Assembly (NCBI GenBank): GCA_028023455.1
Contig: JAQFVV010012397.1
Location: forward strand, 372,001 to 436,000
DNA: 64,000 nt
Direction: 5' to 3'
DNA from: Epiperipatus broadwayi
Lineage: Eukaryota > Onychophora > Udeonychophora > Euonychophora > Peripatidae
Part shown: positions 1-11,355 of the stretch, piece by piece
Layout of the letters: the number at the start of each line of letters is the position of its first letter
Position numbering within the stretch: position 1 is the stretch's first letter
The notes under the pieces: model-generated
Databases searched by the model: none
Seen by the model: the letters and a program-made list of their open reading frames with translations, nothing else
Told to the model about the DNA's origin: nothing
Made by a program: the position numbers and the translations under genes

Positions 1-1730
1 TATTGTATTATTGCTTTTATTTTTAAATAATGTTTAATGATAGATATAATTTTAAACCAGGCAATCAAACACAAAGCTGATAAATTTAATTTCGTGTCAA
101 AAGATTATTTTAAAAATATTAAGTACATTAAATAATAAAATAAAATATTTTCAACATTTTTAAAATAAAAGTTACTGCAAAACTTCCATGAATAATTTAA
201 TGTTGGATAAAAATTCAACTTTATAATGATAAAAAGGTTAATATTGAAACATTGATTAGAATAATAATATTCAAATAATCATAATTTAATATTGTTGATA
301 ACAGTTCATATTTTTAACAATTTATTAAAAACCTTGAGTTAATTTGAAATAAAAATCGTTTGAAAAATAACTCAAAAACAAGTAAAATAATTATGCAAGG
401 ATTATATGAATTATAAAAATAAAAATTTAGATTATGTATGATCTAGTTATGTGATTAAAAAAATAGTTTCATAAATTTTGTACAAAATATGAATATATAT
501 AAATGAAAAATTACTTTTCCTGAAAAGTTATTTTCTGGATAAATAAAACGAATTTGAGATGAATCAACTTGATTAAATTTTGATATCAATATAGTTAAAA
601 AAAATATAAGTTGATAGAAGTTTTTGATCATTTTCAGTGATAAAAATATTTGTGTTCATTATAAGAAACTACATTCTGATAATTGGTCATGTTTATCTTT
701 GTCTGTATAAGTAATAAAAATATCTAATGGAATTGATTTCTTGCAAAAAAATAATAGCAGTTTACATATCATATATATATAATATCTGCATTTATTTTTA
801 TTGTAGGTATTCAGTAATCTATATAACAATTTCCAAGCGGTATACAGTTAGTCATAGAGAGATTAATTTATTTCTTTTAGATTTTTATATTGAGAGCAAT
901 TTGTAAAAAAAAAAAATGATATTATTTAAAAAATAATGACTGCTAAACAGAAAATAAATTTTCAAAAGTATATTATTGTTGTATCAAGTAATGATTGGTG
1001 AAAGCTGTATTATAAAATAGCTTCCGTACAAAATAGAATGTTATTTGTAAATAGCTTATGTTTTGTACTGTTGCATATATGATGAATTTCTATGTTTATT
1101 AATAAATAATTTTAACTAATTCTTCATGAATAACAAAATAAACCTCTTCTAGAATTAATCAGTATTGTAAAATGCATGCTAAAAATTATAAACATATTGT
1201 AAAACTAAAAAATGTTATAAGTAAACTGGATTTACTTCATACTTTATAGCTCCTTTGTAAATAGAAGATGCAGGTTGATAAATTAATAAGGATAAAAAAA
1301 TTAATCCATAATAATATTACAGATTAATAGTTAATTTGGAAAAATGCCCCAGATGTACAAAAATGATTAGTCATAATTCAGTCAAAATTAAAAAATAGAA
1401 CAGTGTAGAAAATGAGACAGTAAATTTGGAGATTTTTGAAAAGAGAAATTATGATCCTATTTAGCTGCCTAGCGTCTAAGCATAGCCTTACTGACCCATC
1501 TTTTTTACTATAACTAATGGGTTGTTATACGGTCATGATGCCTTTGTTATAATCCCCCATTCCTCCATCTATGACAGTTGTTTTCAACCTCTGTGCAATA
1601 TTGATGAGATACTGGATAAGATCGCACCTGATATGGTATGTCATCGATAAACTTTCCTTATATCTCTAATAACTCTTTCACTGCCTTTTCCCATTCCCCT
1701 TTATCTGTCTTCTCCTTATTTCCTCTTTGT

Positions 1731-2408
1731 GCTCAGTTTATATTAAGTTAGCAAATCCTCATACTGTAATGAACAGGCTTCAATCTACTCAAACCTCCAA
1801 CTCTTCAGCCATCCATATCATTGAAAATTCTGATGATGGAAAGCCCAAATCCCATGCTGATGCCAACATTATCACCATGCCCATGTTGACCTGAAGTCAC
1901 TCTGACCCCTCATGCATAGAACGGTATCCACTGAAATACATAGAAGAGGGATGGGCAGGATATAAGCTTGATATGTAAATAATTGAAAACCAGGCACTCT
2001 TCACAAACCTGGCGCTTAATTGTAAATATAGGGATTTGAACTCAGACTTTCAAGCACCCACCAACTATCCATCTCATACAACTGATACACATTTTCAATG
2101 ATATGGATGGCTGAAGAGTTGGAGGTTTGAATTGATTGAAGTCTGTCCATTAAAGTGTGAGGATTTGCTATCTTAATATAAACTGAGCACTGATTATATA
2201 TATCTATGGGAGATGATAATCTGGACCAACTGATGATTGCTGATTTAGCATGGACCAACTGATGATTGCTGATTTAGCATGAAATACGTATACTGGTGAT
2301 TATGTATCTTTTCTACATGTGTGTGGTCATGTGTATCAGTTGTATGAGATAGTGTGGATAGTTGGTGGGTGCTTGAAAGTCTGAGCTCAAATCCCTATAT
2401 TTACAATT
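1731..2408. repeat. Two interleaved inverted repeats, SINE-like, with tRNA-like box
   Basis: Segment 1731-1827 returns as its reverse complement at 2092-2189 with few changes. Segment 2018-2091 returns inverted at 2331-2408. On the plus strand of the second arm the sequence contains TGAGCTCAAATCCC, close to a tRNA-type B box, preceded by GATAGTTGGTGGGTGC, which could be a diverged A box. This suggests two oppositely oriented copies of a tRNA-derived SINE. The open frame of 80 codons that crosses 2016-2258 on the minus strand is made by this repeat and is not a gene. SINE identity is inference; the inverted repeats are seen directly. Confidence 0.6.
2222..2280. repeat. 29-bp tandem duplication
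   Basis: A 29 bp unit beginning TGGACCAACTGATGATTGCT is present twice in succession, apparently without mismatches, between the inner arms of the inverted repeats. Confidence 0.9.
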
Positions 2409-5201
2409 ATCTATTATGGTATTTCAAACATTAGATCTTTATAGAATTCTTTTGTTAATTAGTTATTGCCAGTTGAATTCCTACATAATCAGATTTTAGT
2501 TTTTAATTCCTTTTCATTATTTAATTAATGATTTAATTGATTTTGCTTTATTATGTAAATAGTTTTACACAATTATTTAATTTAAACATACACTTTAATG
2601 TTAATTAATAGATATTCCAATATATAAGTAGACAAAAATTAAAGCAATTAATATTTTTAAAAAGTAAGATCTCAGATTTATTTTCAATTGGTGTGTATAT
2701 AAACTCTTTATATACATGCTTAGCAAACATTGTCCATTTATGTGTGTAACTCGACATAACATTTTACGCACTCACCACACCCTTGCCTAAATGATCTGCA
2801 GTTTTATATCAGTCTGTTGTTTGTAGTAATATGAATATTTTAGCATATATTAAGTCTGATGCTTATTTATGATAAAGAGCAGTGCACTGATTTATCTTCA
2901 ACCAAACAATATGAGAAAACACCTACCGATAGCTCATCAAAATGAGAATTATATCAGATGATTGAGCAGTAGGACCAATGGTGGATTTATTATCATCTAA
3001 ACAATCTGATCAAGAGAAAACAACTGATCAGGATGAAAAAAGTCGACACCTTTCCAGAGCTGTTTGACATTATCGGAGACCCCACAAATTTCAGGGCTAC
3101 TTTTTTTAACTTAGAAAAATTAATTTCTAGAGTGAGAGGAGGAGTGTACTGTCTGTGCATGTATATATTAAACTGTAAATAAAGTATATTAAAATTATGT
3201 TAATTGCAAACAGACAATAACTGGAAAAAAGCCATCAAAACTTCTAATGGAATAATATATATATATATATATACACAAAACTATCTCTGGTTAATAATAC
3301 AATAAACAAAAATAAGAAAAATAAAGAACATATGATTAAGTATGAATTAGAGATTAAATATGGGTGCAGAGAAAAATTAAATTTGTAATATTTGAAAATA
3401 ATATTTGATAAAAATAAAAGATGGCACACACCCATGACTTCTGCCTGAAATTAACATAAAAATAGATCCAAAGAATGTGAAAAATAAAATAAATTCTTAT
3501 GAAGATGTTGAAATTACAGATTTCTTATAATAAACTTATCCAAACAAAATATTCTAAGAGAAAGAACAAGAAAATTGGAAAGAGGATTGAATCAATGAAC
3601 TTAAAAAAATTATATGATGCTCAAAATGTTTAGAAAAGAATATAAAAGTTTAGTTTAGTAGTTTCCACATACTTAAGCGGTGGAAAGTTACATTTATAGA
3701 AAATGCAGGCAGATAAATTAAATAATTAATAATAAAAAAATCAGTTAAGAAAAATATTGCAGTTAACAATAACCAGATTAATGTGATAAAACAATATATT
3801 CCAGATATACAAAAAACTGGTTGGTCAAAAAGAATTCAATCAAAAATAAAATAGAATGTTTTAGGAAATAAGATGCTGATTTTTGGAGCTGTTTGGAAAA
3901 CCCTAGGACCATCATTCTGGTTAAGTTTTGTCAGAAATACCAAAAATACTCTAACTGAAAATACAAATTTTCTATAATTTTTGTATGCCAGAAACTTAAT
4001 TAAATTTAACTATAGATATTACTTACAGATACTATATCTCCTAGTAATTAATATATGTTTATTATATATTTCCATTATGGGTAAGCATTGTTTTTAGCTA
4101 ATTAAGTCTCTATATATCTTGATTTTGCCTGATCAATATATTATTTAAATGGGTGAATTTTGGCAAAGAATTGTTTGCTTATTTAACAATTCTTATAGAT
4201 CATATACGAAGTTAAGCAAGAAAATTATCATGGTGTATGTACTTTTTTAACATAAAAACATAGTAATAACAGTGCCTGTAAGTTAAAGAAAGTATGGAGA
4301 GTATACAAATATGTAGAAGAATGTTTCATGACAAATTCATTTTGCAAAAGTGATTTTTTTGATGTGATTATTGTAAAATATTACTAAATGTCAAATGGAA
4401 AGATTTTTATATACACAAGATTTCATCTAAAAAACAAAAAATTGTATTTAACTAATATTAGTAGTGACTAACTGTCCACAATTAGAATACAAATATGGAG
4501 TGTGATTTAAGAGGGACCTATGATTAGTGAATCATAATATAACAGATAAAGATTATAATTAATAAACTGTAATATAACAGAAAAAATTTCTTTAGTAAAC
4601 TAATTAATCAAGTATAAAAATATATAGGCATATAAATCACAGCATTTATATTTAATGTTTATAAAAAAAATTTAAAAAATCACTTTGATTATAATACATA
4701 TTGCTGCTTTAAAAGAAAAGTAATGGATCTTAAAAATTATAGTGTTTGATCACTTTCAGTAAGTGAGAAATATTTGCCTTAAAATTTTGATATGAATTTA
4801 ATACTGAGACTTATTATAAGATACTTCAACTTTTTTTGATTTTTCTTGAATTAATTTAATGTATTTTAAATACTAGAAAAATTCCTCTGATGTCTTTTTT
4901 TTCTTTTTTTGAAATGATATACTGCATTTCTTTAAAAAAGGTAAAATATTGTTTGCAATAATGAAGCCCTTACTTATTCAAGTGGCATATTTTCTCAAAC
5001 TTATTTTAATAAATAAGTTATGTATAACATCAATTCACAATAAATATACATACATAATGTCTATCTATAAAACATTTATTAATAAAGAATCTATTAGTTA
5101 TTTATCAAAATAGACCCAATGCCACTAATATTTAATTAAAATAACATTATAATTTTATATTCACTGCTCTTTATATAAAATAAATAAAGTAAAATGCTCA
5201 C

Positions 5202-5372
5202 AATAACAGGAGGGTAATGTGGTCCATAATCTTTCAGAAGTGCAATGGACATCTTTTGTACCATTTAAAAGATATCCATCATTACAATGATAAATGGCAA
5301 TTCCATTTGTTCCCTTTGGAATTGTAAAAATTGAAAGTGCATAGACAACTTCAACAGGTTGGCCACACATAA
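5202..5372 (-). CDS. Sushi/CCP exon 1 of the array (most 3' in this window)
   Basis: A 171 nt internal exon encoding one complement-control-protein (sushi) domain. The four cysteines appear in the motifs MCGQP, IYHCN, VHCTS and LPSCY, and the conserved tryptophan before the last cysteine is in LWTTLPSC. Sushi domains fold with C1-C3 and C2-C4 disulfides and act as extracellular binding modules. The acceptor is a T-run ending TAG at 5375-5373 and the donor is GTGAGC from 5201 downward. Both borders are phase 1, so the exon is symmetric. It is a near-duplicate of the exon at 52,086-52,256: about five residues of 57 differ. A 201 nt intron separates it from the exon at 5574. The next exon downstream would lie left of the window. 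Confidence 0.88.
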
Positions 5373-5573
5373 CTAAAAAAAAATTAAAAAATATTATGTC
5401 AATTAAAATAATAAAAGCTAAAGAAATCATAAAAATTTTTGCTTGTCATTCATAAAAAAAAAACTGAATATAAATTTAACTGTAAAAAGAACAATATACC
5501 TAAAAATGTGTTCATTTATTGTATAGTGATTTTAACAAATGATTACCAATAAAAAAATTTGGCAGTAACTTAC

Positions 5574-5744
5574 GAACACATGAAGGCAAATCTGACCACT
5601 TCTCCCTTGAAATGCAATAAACTTCTGCTGAACCATTTAATATATAACCATTGAAGCAGGAATAAACAGCTACTCCATTTGTTCCAGATGGAATTGAAAA
5701 TTTATAAAAAGAATTTTCTACCTGAGGAGGCTCATCACACATCC
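5574..5744 (-). CDS. Sushi/CCP exon 2 of the array
   Basis: A 171 nt symmetric phase-1 exon encoding one sushi domain, with cysteines in MCDEPP, VYSCF, VYCIS and LPSCV and the tryptophan in KWSDLPSC. The acceptor is TTTTAG directly upstream of 5744 and the donor is a perfect GTAAGT from 5573 downward. It differs from the exon at 52,461-52,631 at only about three residues while the surrounding intron has diverged more, which suggests protein-level constraint. It carries the segment IPSGTNGVAVY between C1 and C2, the hallmark of the longer exon type in this array. The upstream neighbour in the gene is the exon at 33,253, across an intron of about 27.5 kb filled with transposons. Confidence 0.88.
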
Positions 5745-5956
5745 CTAAAACAATATTTTTTCAAAAAAAATTAGTATATACTGTACTGGATAAAACATAA
5801 ATTCAGTTCAAGCCACTATTAAATATTTAATCCTAATGATGATGAAAGCAGATGCAAATAATATTTTTTATTACACATAGCCATACATTGAAGTACTGCT
5901 ATCTATATTGAGACAAATATGTGTCTTATTGCATACAACAACATAGTAGTGTGTGC

Positions 5957-5981
5957 ATGTATATATATATATATATATATA
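5957..5981. repeat. (TA)n microsatellite
   Basis: Uninterrupted AT/TA dinucleotide run just left of the solo LTR. Confidence 0.9.
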
Positions 5982-6074
5982 AAGTTGAAAGGTGTTATAG
6001 TCCTCCCTTCTCTCAGAAGTAGATTATTCCAGATGACTCCTTATCTGATAGGATTAAGCATTGTTTGCCACAGG

Positions 6075-6188
6075 CCAATAGGCTGATGTATAGATAACAA
6101 CCTAGCCAATGATTATTACAGGCCAATAAACAACAATGCTTGCTGAATCCAAAGATTTTCAATAAGGTTAGGGATCTGGGTATAAATA
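6075..6188 (+). promoter_or_regulatory. LTR core promoter: three CCAAT boxes and TATAAATA
   Basis: CCAAT occurs at 6075-6079, 6116-6120 and 6123-6127, and TATAAATA at 6181-6188 in the U3-like part of the solo LTR. The arrangement is that of a typical RNA polymerase II promoter. Activity cannot be judged from sequence. Confidence 0.55.
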
Positions 6189-6535
6189 GTCAGCCTTTTG
6201 TGATGATCAAGCAAGAACGTGTCTAACCTAAACAGACTCTTTGCGTTCTCCCAGGGAAACTCTGCTAACCTAAACAGCAGCAAGTATTCCCATTGATAGC
6301 ACTATGCTATTTAGTCTACGCAGCTAGGCAAGTCTCACAGTGATCGGACGCTGCTAAGACCACTCTCGGCTCGAGGCAAGCTGTCTTGTACAGCTGGAAG
6401 AGTCATAGACCCTACCCATGAGGCAAGCCATCAGGTGTGGCTGGAAGCGGTAGGCAGAACCCAGAGTTTACGTTAAACTCCAATATATTCCAACTTGTAA
6501 ATAGTCACTTGTATATATTGTGTTGTATATATTGT

Positions 6536-6991
6536 TGTATAATAGTTTTTAACAAATGTGTTTTACCAGTTCTTACTTATGGATCTGAGACTTGGACACT
6601 TAATAGAAGAGCAATAGAGACTTCAGACCACTTAAAGGAGTATGGAGAGATGTATGTTGGGAGTAACAAGAAGAGATCGAAAACGCAATGTATGGGTAAG
6701 ACAACAAGCAGGTGTTACTGACCTTATTGAAAAAATTAAAAGATTGAAATGGAGTTGGGCTGGACATATTGCTAGAAGAAATGATAATAGATGGACAATC
6801 GAAATTTTAAACTGGATTCCAAGAGATTGTAAAAAACCCAGAAAGAAACCACATGTGAGATGGATGGATGAAATAAGAAAATGTGCAGGGGTATTGTGGA
6901 AAAGAGAAGCTAAAGATTGGAGAAGATGGATTAAACTTGGAGAGACCTTCATCCTGCAGTGGATTGATAATGGTTGATGATGATGATGATG
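6536..6991 (+). pseudogene. RTE-clade LINE, 5'-truncated 3' end of ORF2
   Basis: The C-terminal region of an RTE/BovB-type reverse transcriptase. One frame gives VLPVLTYGSETWTLNRRAIE up to about 6640 and a second frame continues with MERCMLGVTRRDRKRNVW, RLKWSWAGHIARR, RWTIEIL, RWMDEIRK and W..WIKLGETFI. These blocks are the standard order of the RTE C-terminus. A frameshift near 6640 breaks the frame. The element ends in a (GAT)n tail at 6973-6991, typical of RTE 3' ends, and is bracketed by a perfect 9 bp target duplication ATATATTGT at 6527-6535 and 6992-7000. It is a dead-on-arrival copy inserted into the solo LTR and therefore younger than it. Confidence 0.9.
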
Positions 6992-7110
6992 ATATATTGT
7001 ATATATTTGTACATAATAATAAATATATTAATTGTAATACTTGTTTCAGTATTATTTTACATTATTTACTGTTGGTTGGGACTGTAATCCAGACCAAACA
7101 CAACAAAAGG

Positions 7111-9140
7111 AAAAGGAGAAATAAATATAGATAAAAAAAAATTTGTACATATTTTCTATATTACTCTGCAATAAGTTAAGGATTAAATAATCTTGAATAT
7201 TAAATAAATTATTATAAATTAAACATTTTACAACTAATTAATATTTTATTAATTTTGATTTTGAAATTAAAACAAGAATGTTTTAATGATATAACAGATA
7301 TATTGGTAATTATAAAATTCCACTATCAATTTTGATTACATTAAGAAATTTTTTTAATTAAAGCTTGTATAATATATTTTGATAAAAATCCTACAAAGTT
7401 GTTTTTCAAAGGATTAAAGTGAATTGAAAGGAGTCATTAACTTTTTTCAATCAAGATAAAGAAAACTTACTTTTAATTACTGTGTGGTTTTTTTAAATTC
7501 CACCCTGACTATAAGACAGTTGGAAAAAAGATTAGAAGACAGTTTTAAAGTTTTTACAGATTATTACTGCTATCTTCTGCAAACTTGAATATCATAAAGA
7601 AAAAAATGGTAATAGAAATATTTCAGTTTGAAGTATAATTCTAGAATTTAGGTATTTAACATAAAAACACAATAGTCATGTAGCAATAGATATATTTTAC
7701 ATAAGAAAAGTAATGTGCATGTGAATATAGAAAAATGTATCAATACACAAGAAATATCAAAAAACAAAAATAGAAGACAACACAAAAAAAATTTAATTTC
7801 AAATTAAGATTATAAATTATTTTATAAGTGGAAATATAAACAAGTATTATCGTGTATTAAGATTTAGACTTTTGTGTTAATCAGCATCGAAGACATATAC
7901 TTTCAAACTTAGTTATTTAATGGCAAATATATATGAGCTTTTGGTTATAATTGAATACATTCAAAGAATTATGTGTTTAAGAATCAAAGCATCTAAATAA
8001 TAAGAAATCGAGTCCAAAGATGATCACTCTATTAATAATTATTAGTTTGATGAAGATACAAATGGAATTATAAGTATTTTTAGTATACATTCAGTGATTA
8101 TGAATCACAATGTGAATAAGCAAACAGATTATAGTTATACAAGTGACTGTTATATGAAGTTATCTCTTAGATGCATTAATAACATTGGGTATTTATTTTA
8201 TAGCAATCAAACTTGATCACATCATTATATTAAATGCTAACTTTATATGAGAAACTTCAGAGATTTTGATAATGTGTAAATGGTGGACATTTTTCCATGA
8301 CATTTGAAAGGCTAAAATTATGTTATGTATTACATAAATTAAAATATAATTTAGAAATCAGAACACCCAAAAAATCTATTGATTATTGCTAAATTTAAAA
8401 ATGGTAGTTTGATAAAAATATATTTATATTAATGAATACTACATTTCAAATCAGAAGCTTGGGAACTTGTTATAAAAAAAAAGATACTTTAATAATAGTA
8501 TGTTAAATATTCTTAAAATATATTGAAATAAATAAATGAAATCTTAATTTTACACTTATGTAAAATGCCAATTAATAGAATAATGCTTACTTAATATATT
8601 TGAAATAATGATATGTAATAGACAATAAATTATTTAGTCACTAATCTGTATAAAAAATCATTATGTTTATTGTTATTTATTACTCACAATGAGATTCAAT
8701 TTTATTTATATATATATATTGTAATGGATGCTTAAAACACCATTACAAAGTTGAAGTTAAAGAGCTAAAAATAAATTTATGTATGTTCGATTTTCTTTAT
8801 AAAACTTGATTAAAAGTTGTTGTTTTTTATGTTTGTACAAATATATATGTATGTACGTGGGAATTATATTTAAATACCATAGCTATATTTAGTTTTTATT
8901 TTTAAAAAAAAAAGAGACTAAGATTTGTTTGTTTGTTTTTTTATTTATGTGAAAGTAAATTGTATAAATAAATTGCTTTTCAGATTTGGGATTTAGATTG
9001 ATAAGAATAATTAATTAAAAAGAAAGGAAAAAATAGAAAAGAATATTTCATTTGTTAATCCCTAGATCTGTAAAGGGCAATTTATTTTCTTTAATTAGAT
9101 AGCTATTGTTAGCTAGATGAAGAATTTTATAAATTTTAAT
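7111..9140. other. AT-rich intronic DNA, nothing recognised
   Basis: No conserved protein blocks, terminal repeats or RNA signatures found. Short (TA)n and poly-A/poly-T runs only, for example near 8708. Confidence 0.5.
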
Positions 9141-9164
9141 TAAAAAAAGAAAAAAAGTTTTGTA

Positions 9165-10000
9165 ATTCGTTCAGATATGAGAGATTCAGCTATAAAAGGC
9201 TTCTTCAGGCCATTGTATCATACTTTCACCAACTCTGAGAGATACTTGCACAAACTCGGAGATATTTGCACAAACTATTCCTGCCAAAAAACTCTGAGAA
9301 AACAATTCCTGCATATTCTGAAAGAAAGCTGATCTGGCAATTATTCTATTTAGAATGAACACTAAACTTACCATAAGAATATTTACTACTACAATGATGT
9401 GCTAAGCTTTTCGCCAGGACAGTTTTGTGCTTCCTACCATTAACTACCTATAATGCCATAAGAACCAACTACAAAGAAACCACTAAGACTCACTCAAGCC
9501 TACCATTAATGAATCCAAATCAATGGACCATACTCAATAAGCCTAGTGCACTAGCGTTTAAATAAACTATTAAGGTACCTTACTTTCTACAACTTAATTA
9601 ATTTTATTGTGTAATTTGTTTTCTTTTTAAATATACATGTGTTTCAAGTTTTTATTTTGTTTTATGTAATTCGCTTTTTGTGCATTGATATTTTTCTCTT
9701 AAACAAGTGCTAATTTCAAACCAGTGCTAAATGTTCTGTTTAAGTCTTAGTAAGTAAGACTTAGTTTTATTTATAATCTCGCATTTCTTTTTGTTATAGA
9801 GAGCACTTTGGATATTACAGACTATTTTAATTAGCCTCTGGCTTATGACTCATTTTGTTATTAGTCCTACTTATGTCGTCAAACTATAATTATTTATAAT
9901 AAACTATTACCAAATATAATAGTCTTTAGTTTCCTTCAAGCTTCCCAATCATTTATGAGAGGCACATACAATCGTTTTAACCCGCTCAATAGGTAGATCA
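9165..10000 (+). other. Possible degraded LTR or promoter remnant
   Basis: This stretch is less AT-rich than its neighbours. It has TATAAAAG at 9191-9198 and AATAAA-type signals near 9560 and 9900. The start TGTAATTCG near 9161 and the string GCACATACA near 9975 could be LTR ends, but I find no target duplication and no second copy in the window. LTR identity is a guess. Sequence from 10,000 to 10,520 contains a short hairpin (ATTGAAAGT and ACTTTCAAT around a 4 nt loop near 10,040-10,062) and nothing else I recognise. Confidence 0.25.
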
Positions 10001-10607
10001 TGAGCTCCTAGCCTGTCTCAGTCAGAGGGAGGTCAATGGATTGAAAGTAATAACTTTCAATGCTCTTTTTTTTCTTAGTTAAGGTTTTGGAAGCTACCTT
10101 CACATTATTCCTGTTCCAGCATAAGCTATCGGAAATCTCAAATACGGAGATTTATTCTTTTCCTAACTATGGGTTATAAGCAAGAAGCTAGCCCCTCTTT
10201 TTCTTGAGTGAGATCACTGAATACTTACTAGTACTTTTCCTACTGTCAGTATTTTTGCACTCTTTCTGCTATAATTATTATTCAACATGTAGAAATCATT
10301 TATAAGCGAGTAATGCATTTTAAGTGAATTTTAAAGTTTGTTATTTAGATTTAATCATGCTACTAATAAAATATTTATTCATTTGTACTTAATTGATTTT
10401 GTTTTCTGTTGTTATCTTTTTCCAGCCTTTGGAACAAAACATAAGATTTCATTTGCTTGATTGAGCTAGTCCGGTGCATTCATGTACGCATATTCTATCC
10501 ATCCTTAAAATTAATGTCTAGGGATGTGATGTGATGTAGAGTGACTTCTCCTTAAACGGAGTCAGGAATCTCTCAGCAACTATGCCCAAAGAAACCTGTT
10601 AGCCACT

Positions 10608-11340
10608 TCACCTTCCCCTTCCATTCCCCACCCTAAGTTTTCCAATAATCTGCTCCATCCCATTCCACAACATAATCTTTCTCAACTCTATAGCCTTTAT
10701 ATCTAAATGCCCCTTATCTATTCCCAAACCCAGCATAAATACCAATAACCCACTTTCTGTATAATTACTTTGTTCATATTTATTATCCCATAACTTCATT
10801 ATTTGTACCCTTTCTGCTTTCAAACATTTACATTCAATCAACAGATGCCTAATATTTTCTATATCTTCCTTACACAATTTGCAGACTAAATGACCCATAT
10901 TTTCCATTTACATGTATATTCTCTTGTTGCTAAAGATCCCGTCCGAGCCTTAAATAATAAACTACTTTCCCTACTATTATCATAAATTAACTCACACCCA
11001 ATGTTCCGTTTACTTCTATATATATTTAAACTCTTTTTATTCTCCATACTAGTTCTCCATCTCTCCAACTCCCTATTCTTTATTAATGCATCTATTCTTT
11101 TATCCTCTTCCTTACCACTATAACACTCAACAATCCTCCTACACAATCATCCCACCTTTTATACAAGTATACTGATATAAATTCTTTATCCAAATCCTTT
11201 GCATACCGCATTACCCCTCTCACCCATCTTGTTGCCTGCCCTTTACTCATAACCCAATTAAATACTATTTTGGCTATTCTTTTATTATCCATAAACTGCA
11301 ACCTACCAAACATTTTCATTTTACTTTTTGCACCTCTCAT
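10608..11340 (-). pseudogene. LINE copy A ORF2 C-terminal domain (frameshifted)
   Basis: Overlapping open pieces on the minus strand encode the region downstream of the RT: VFNWVMSKGQATRWVRGVMRY, FISVYLYKRWDDCV, then LLFKARTGSLATREYTCKWK and CKLCKEDIENIRHLLIEC. The last has Cys-x2-Cys-x8-His-x4-Cys spacing, a zinc knuckle-like motif seen at the C-terminus of several LINE ORF2 proteins. The same blocks recur in copies B and E in better register, which proves family membership. Frame changes occur near 10,900 and 11,100-11,150. Confidence 0.85.
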
Positions 11341-11355
11341 ATCAAAACTTGACCA

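Larger units (their letters stand above)
1..5870. repeat. Segmental duplication, copy 1 (contains sushi exons 1 and 2)
   Basis: Direct-orientation paralogue of about 40,180-52,765. Blocks that align by eye are 1-480 with the flanks of the piggyBac relic and 44,513-44,990, 3220-3450 with 47,040-47,240, and 3650-5870 with 50,668-52,765. Exons, intron between them and flanking AT-rich DNA are all shared, so this is a DNA-level duplication and not retroposition. The part 500-3200 has no counterpart that I can align in the other copy. A shorter internal resemblance exists between about 1260-1440 and 3700-3900. Outside the two exons and the inverted SINE-like repeats at 1.7-2.4 kb I see only AT-rich sequence. 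The left limit lies outside the window. Confidence 0.85.
5993..7105 (+). mobile_element. Solo LTR, split by a younger RTE LINE fragment
   Basis: The element begins TGTTATAG and ends CACAACA (TG...CA) and is flanked by a perfect 5 bp target-site duplication AAAGG at 5988-5992 and 7106-7110. This is diagnostic of an LTR-retrotransposon footprint. It has a promoter-like core: three CCAAT motifs (6075, 6116, 6123) followed by TATAAATA at 6181-6188. No gag/pol is adjacent, so it is a solo LTR left by recombination between two LTRs. After removing the nested RTE (6536-6991) and one of its target duplications, the LTR is about 650 bp. Superfamily is not assignable from the LTR alone; a 5 bp duplication fits Gypsy or Copia. 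Confidence 0.82.

Noticed and set aside
2016-2258. 80-codon open frame on the minus strand
   Set aside because: It lies within the inverted SINE-like repeats and the 29 bp tandem duplication; composition follows the repeat and no family is recognised.
3244-3435. 63-codon Ile/Tyr/Phe-rich open frame
   Set aside because: Created by a TATATA microsatellite and AT-rich DNA; not preserved in the paralogous segment near 47.1 kb.
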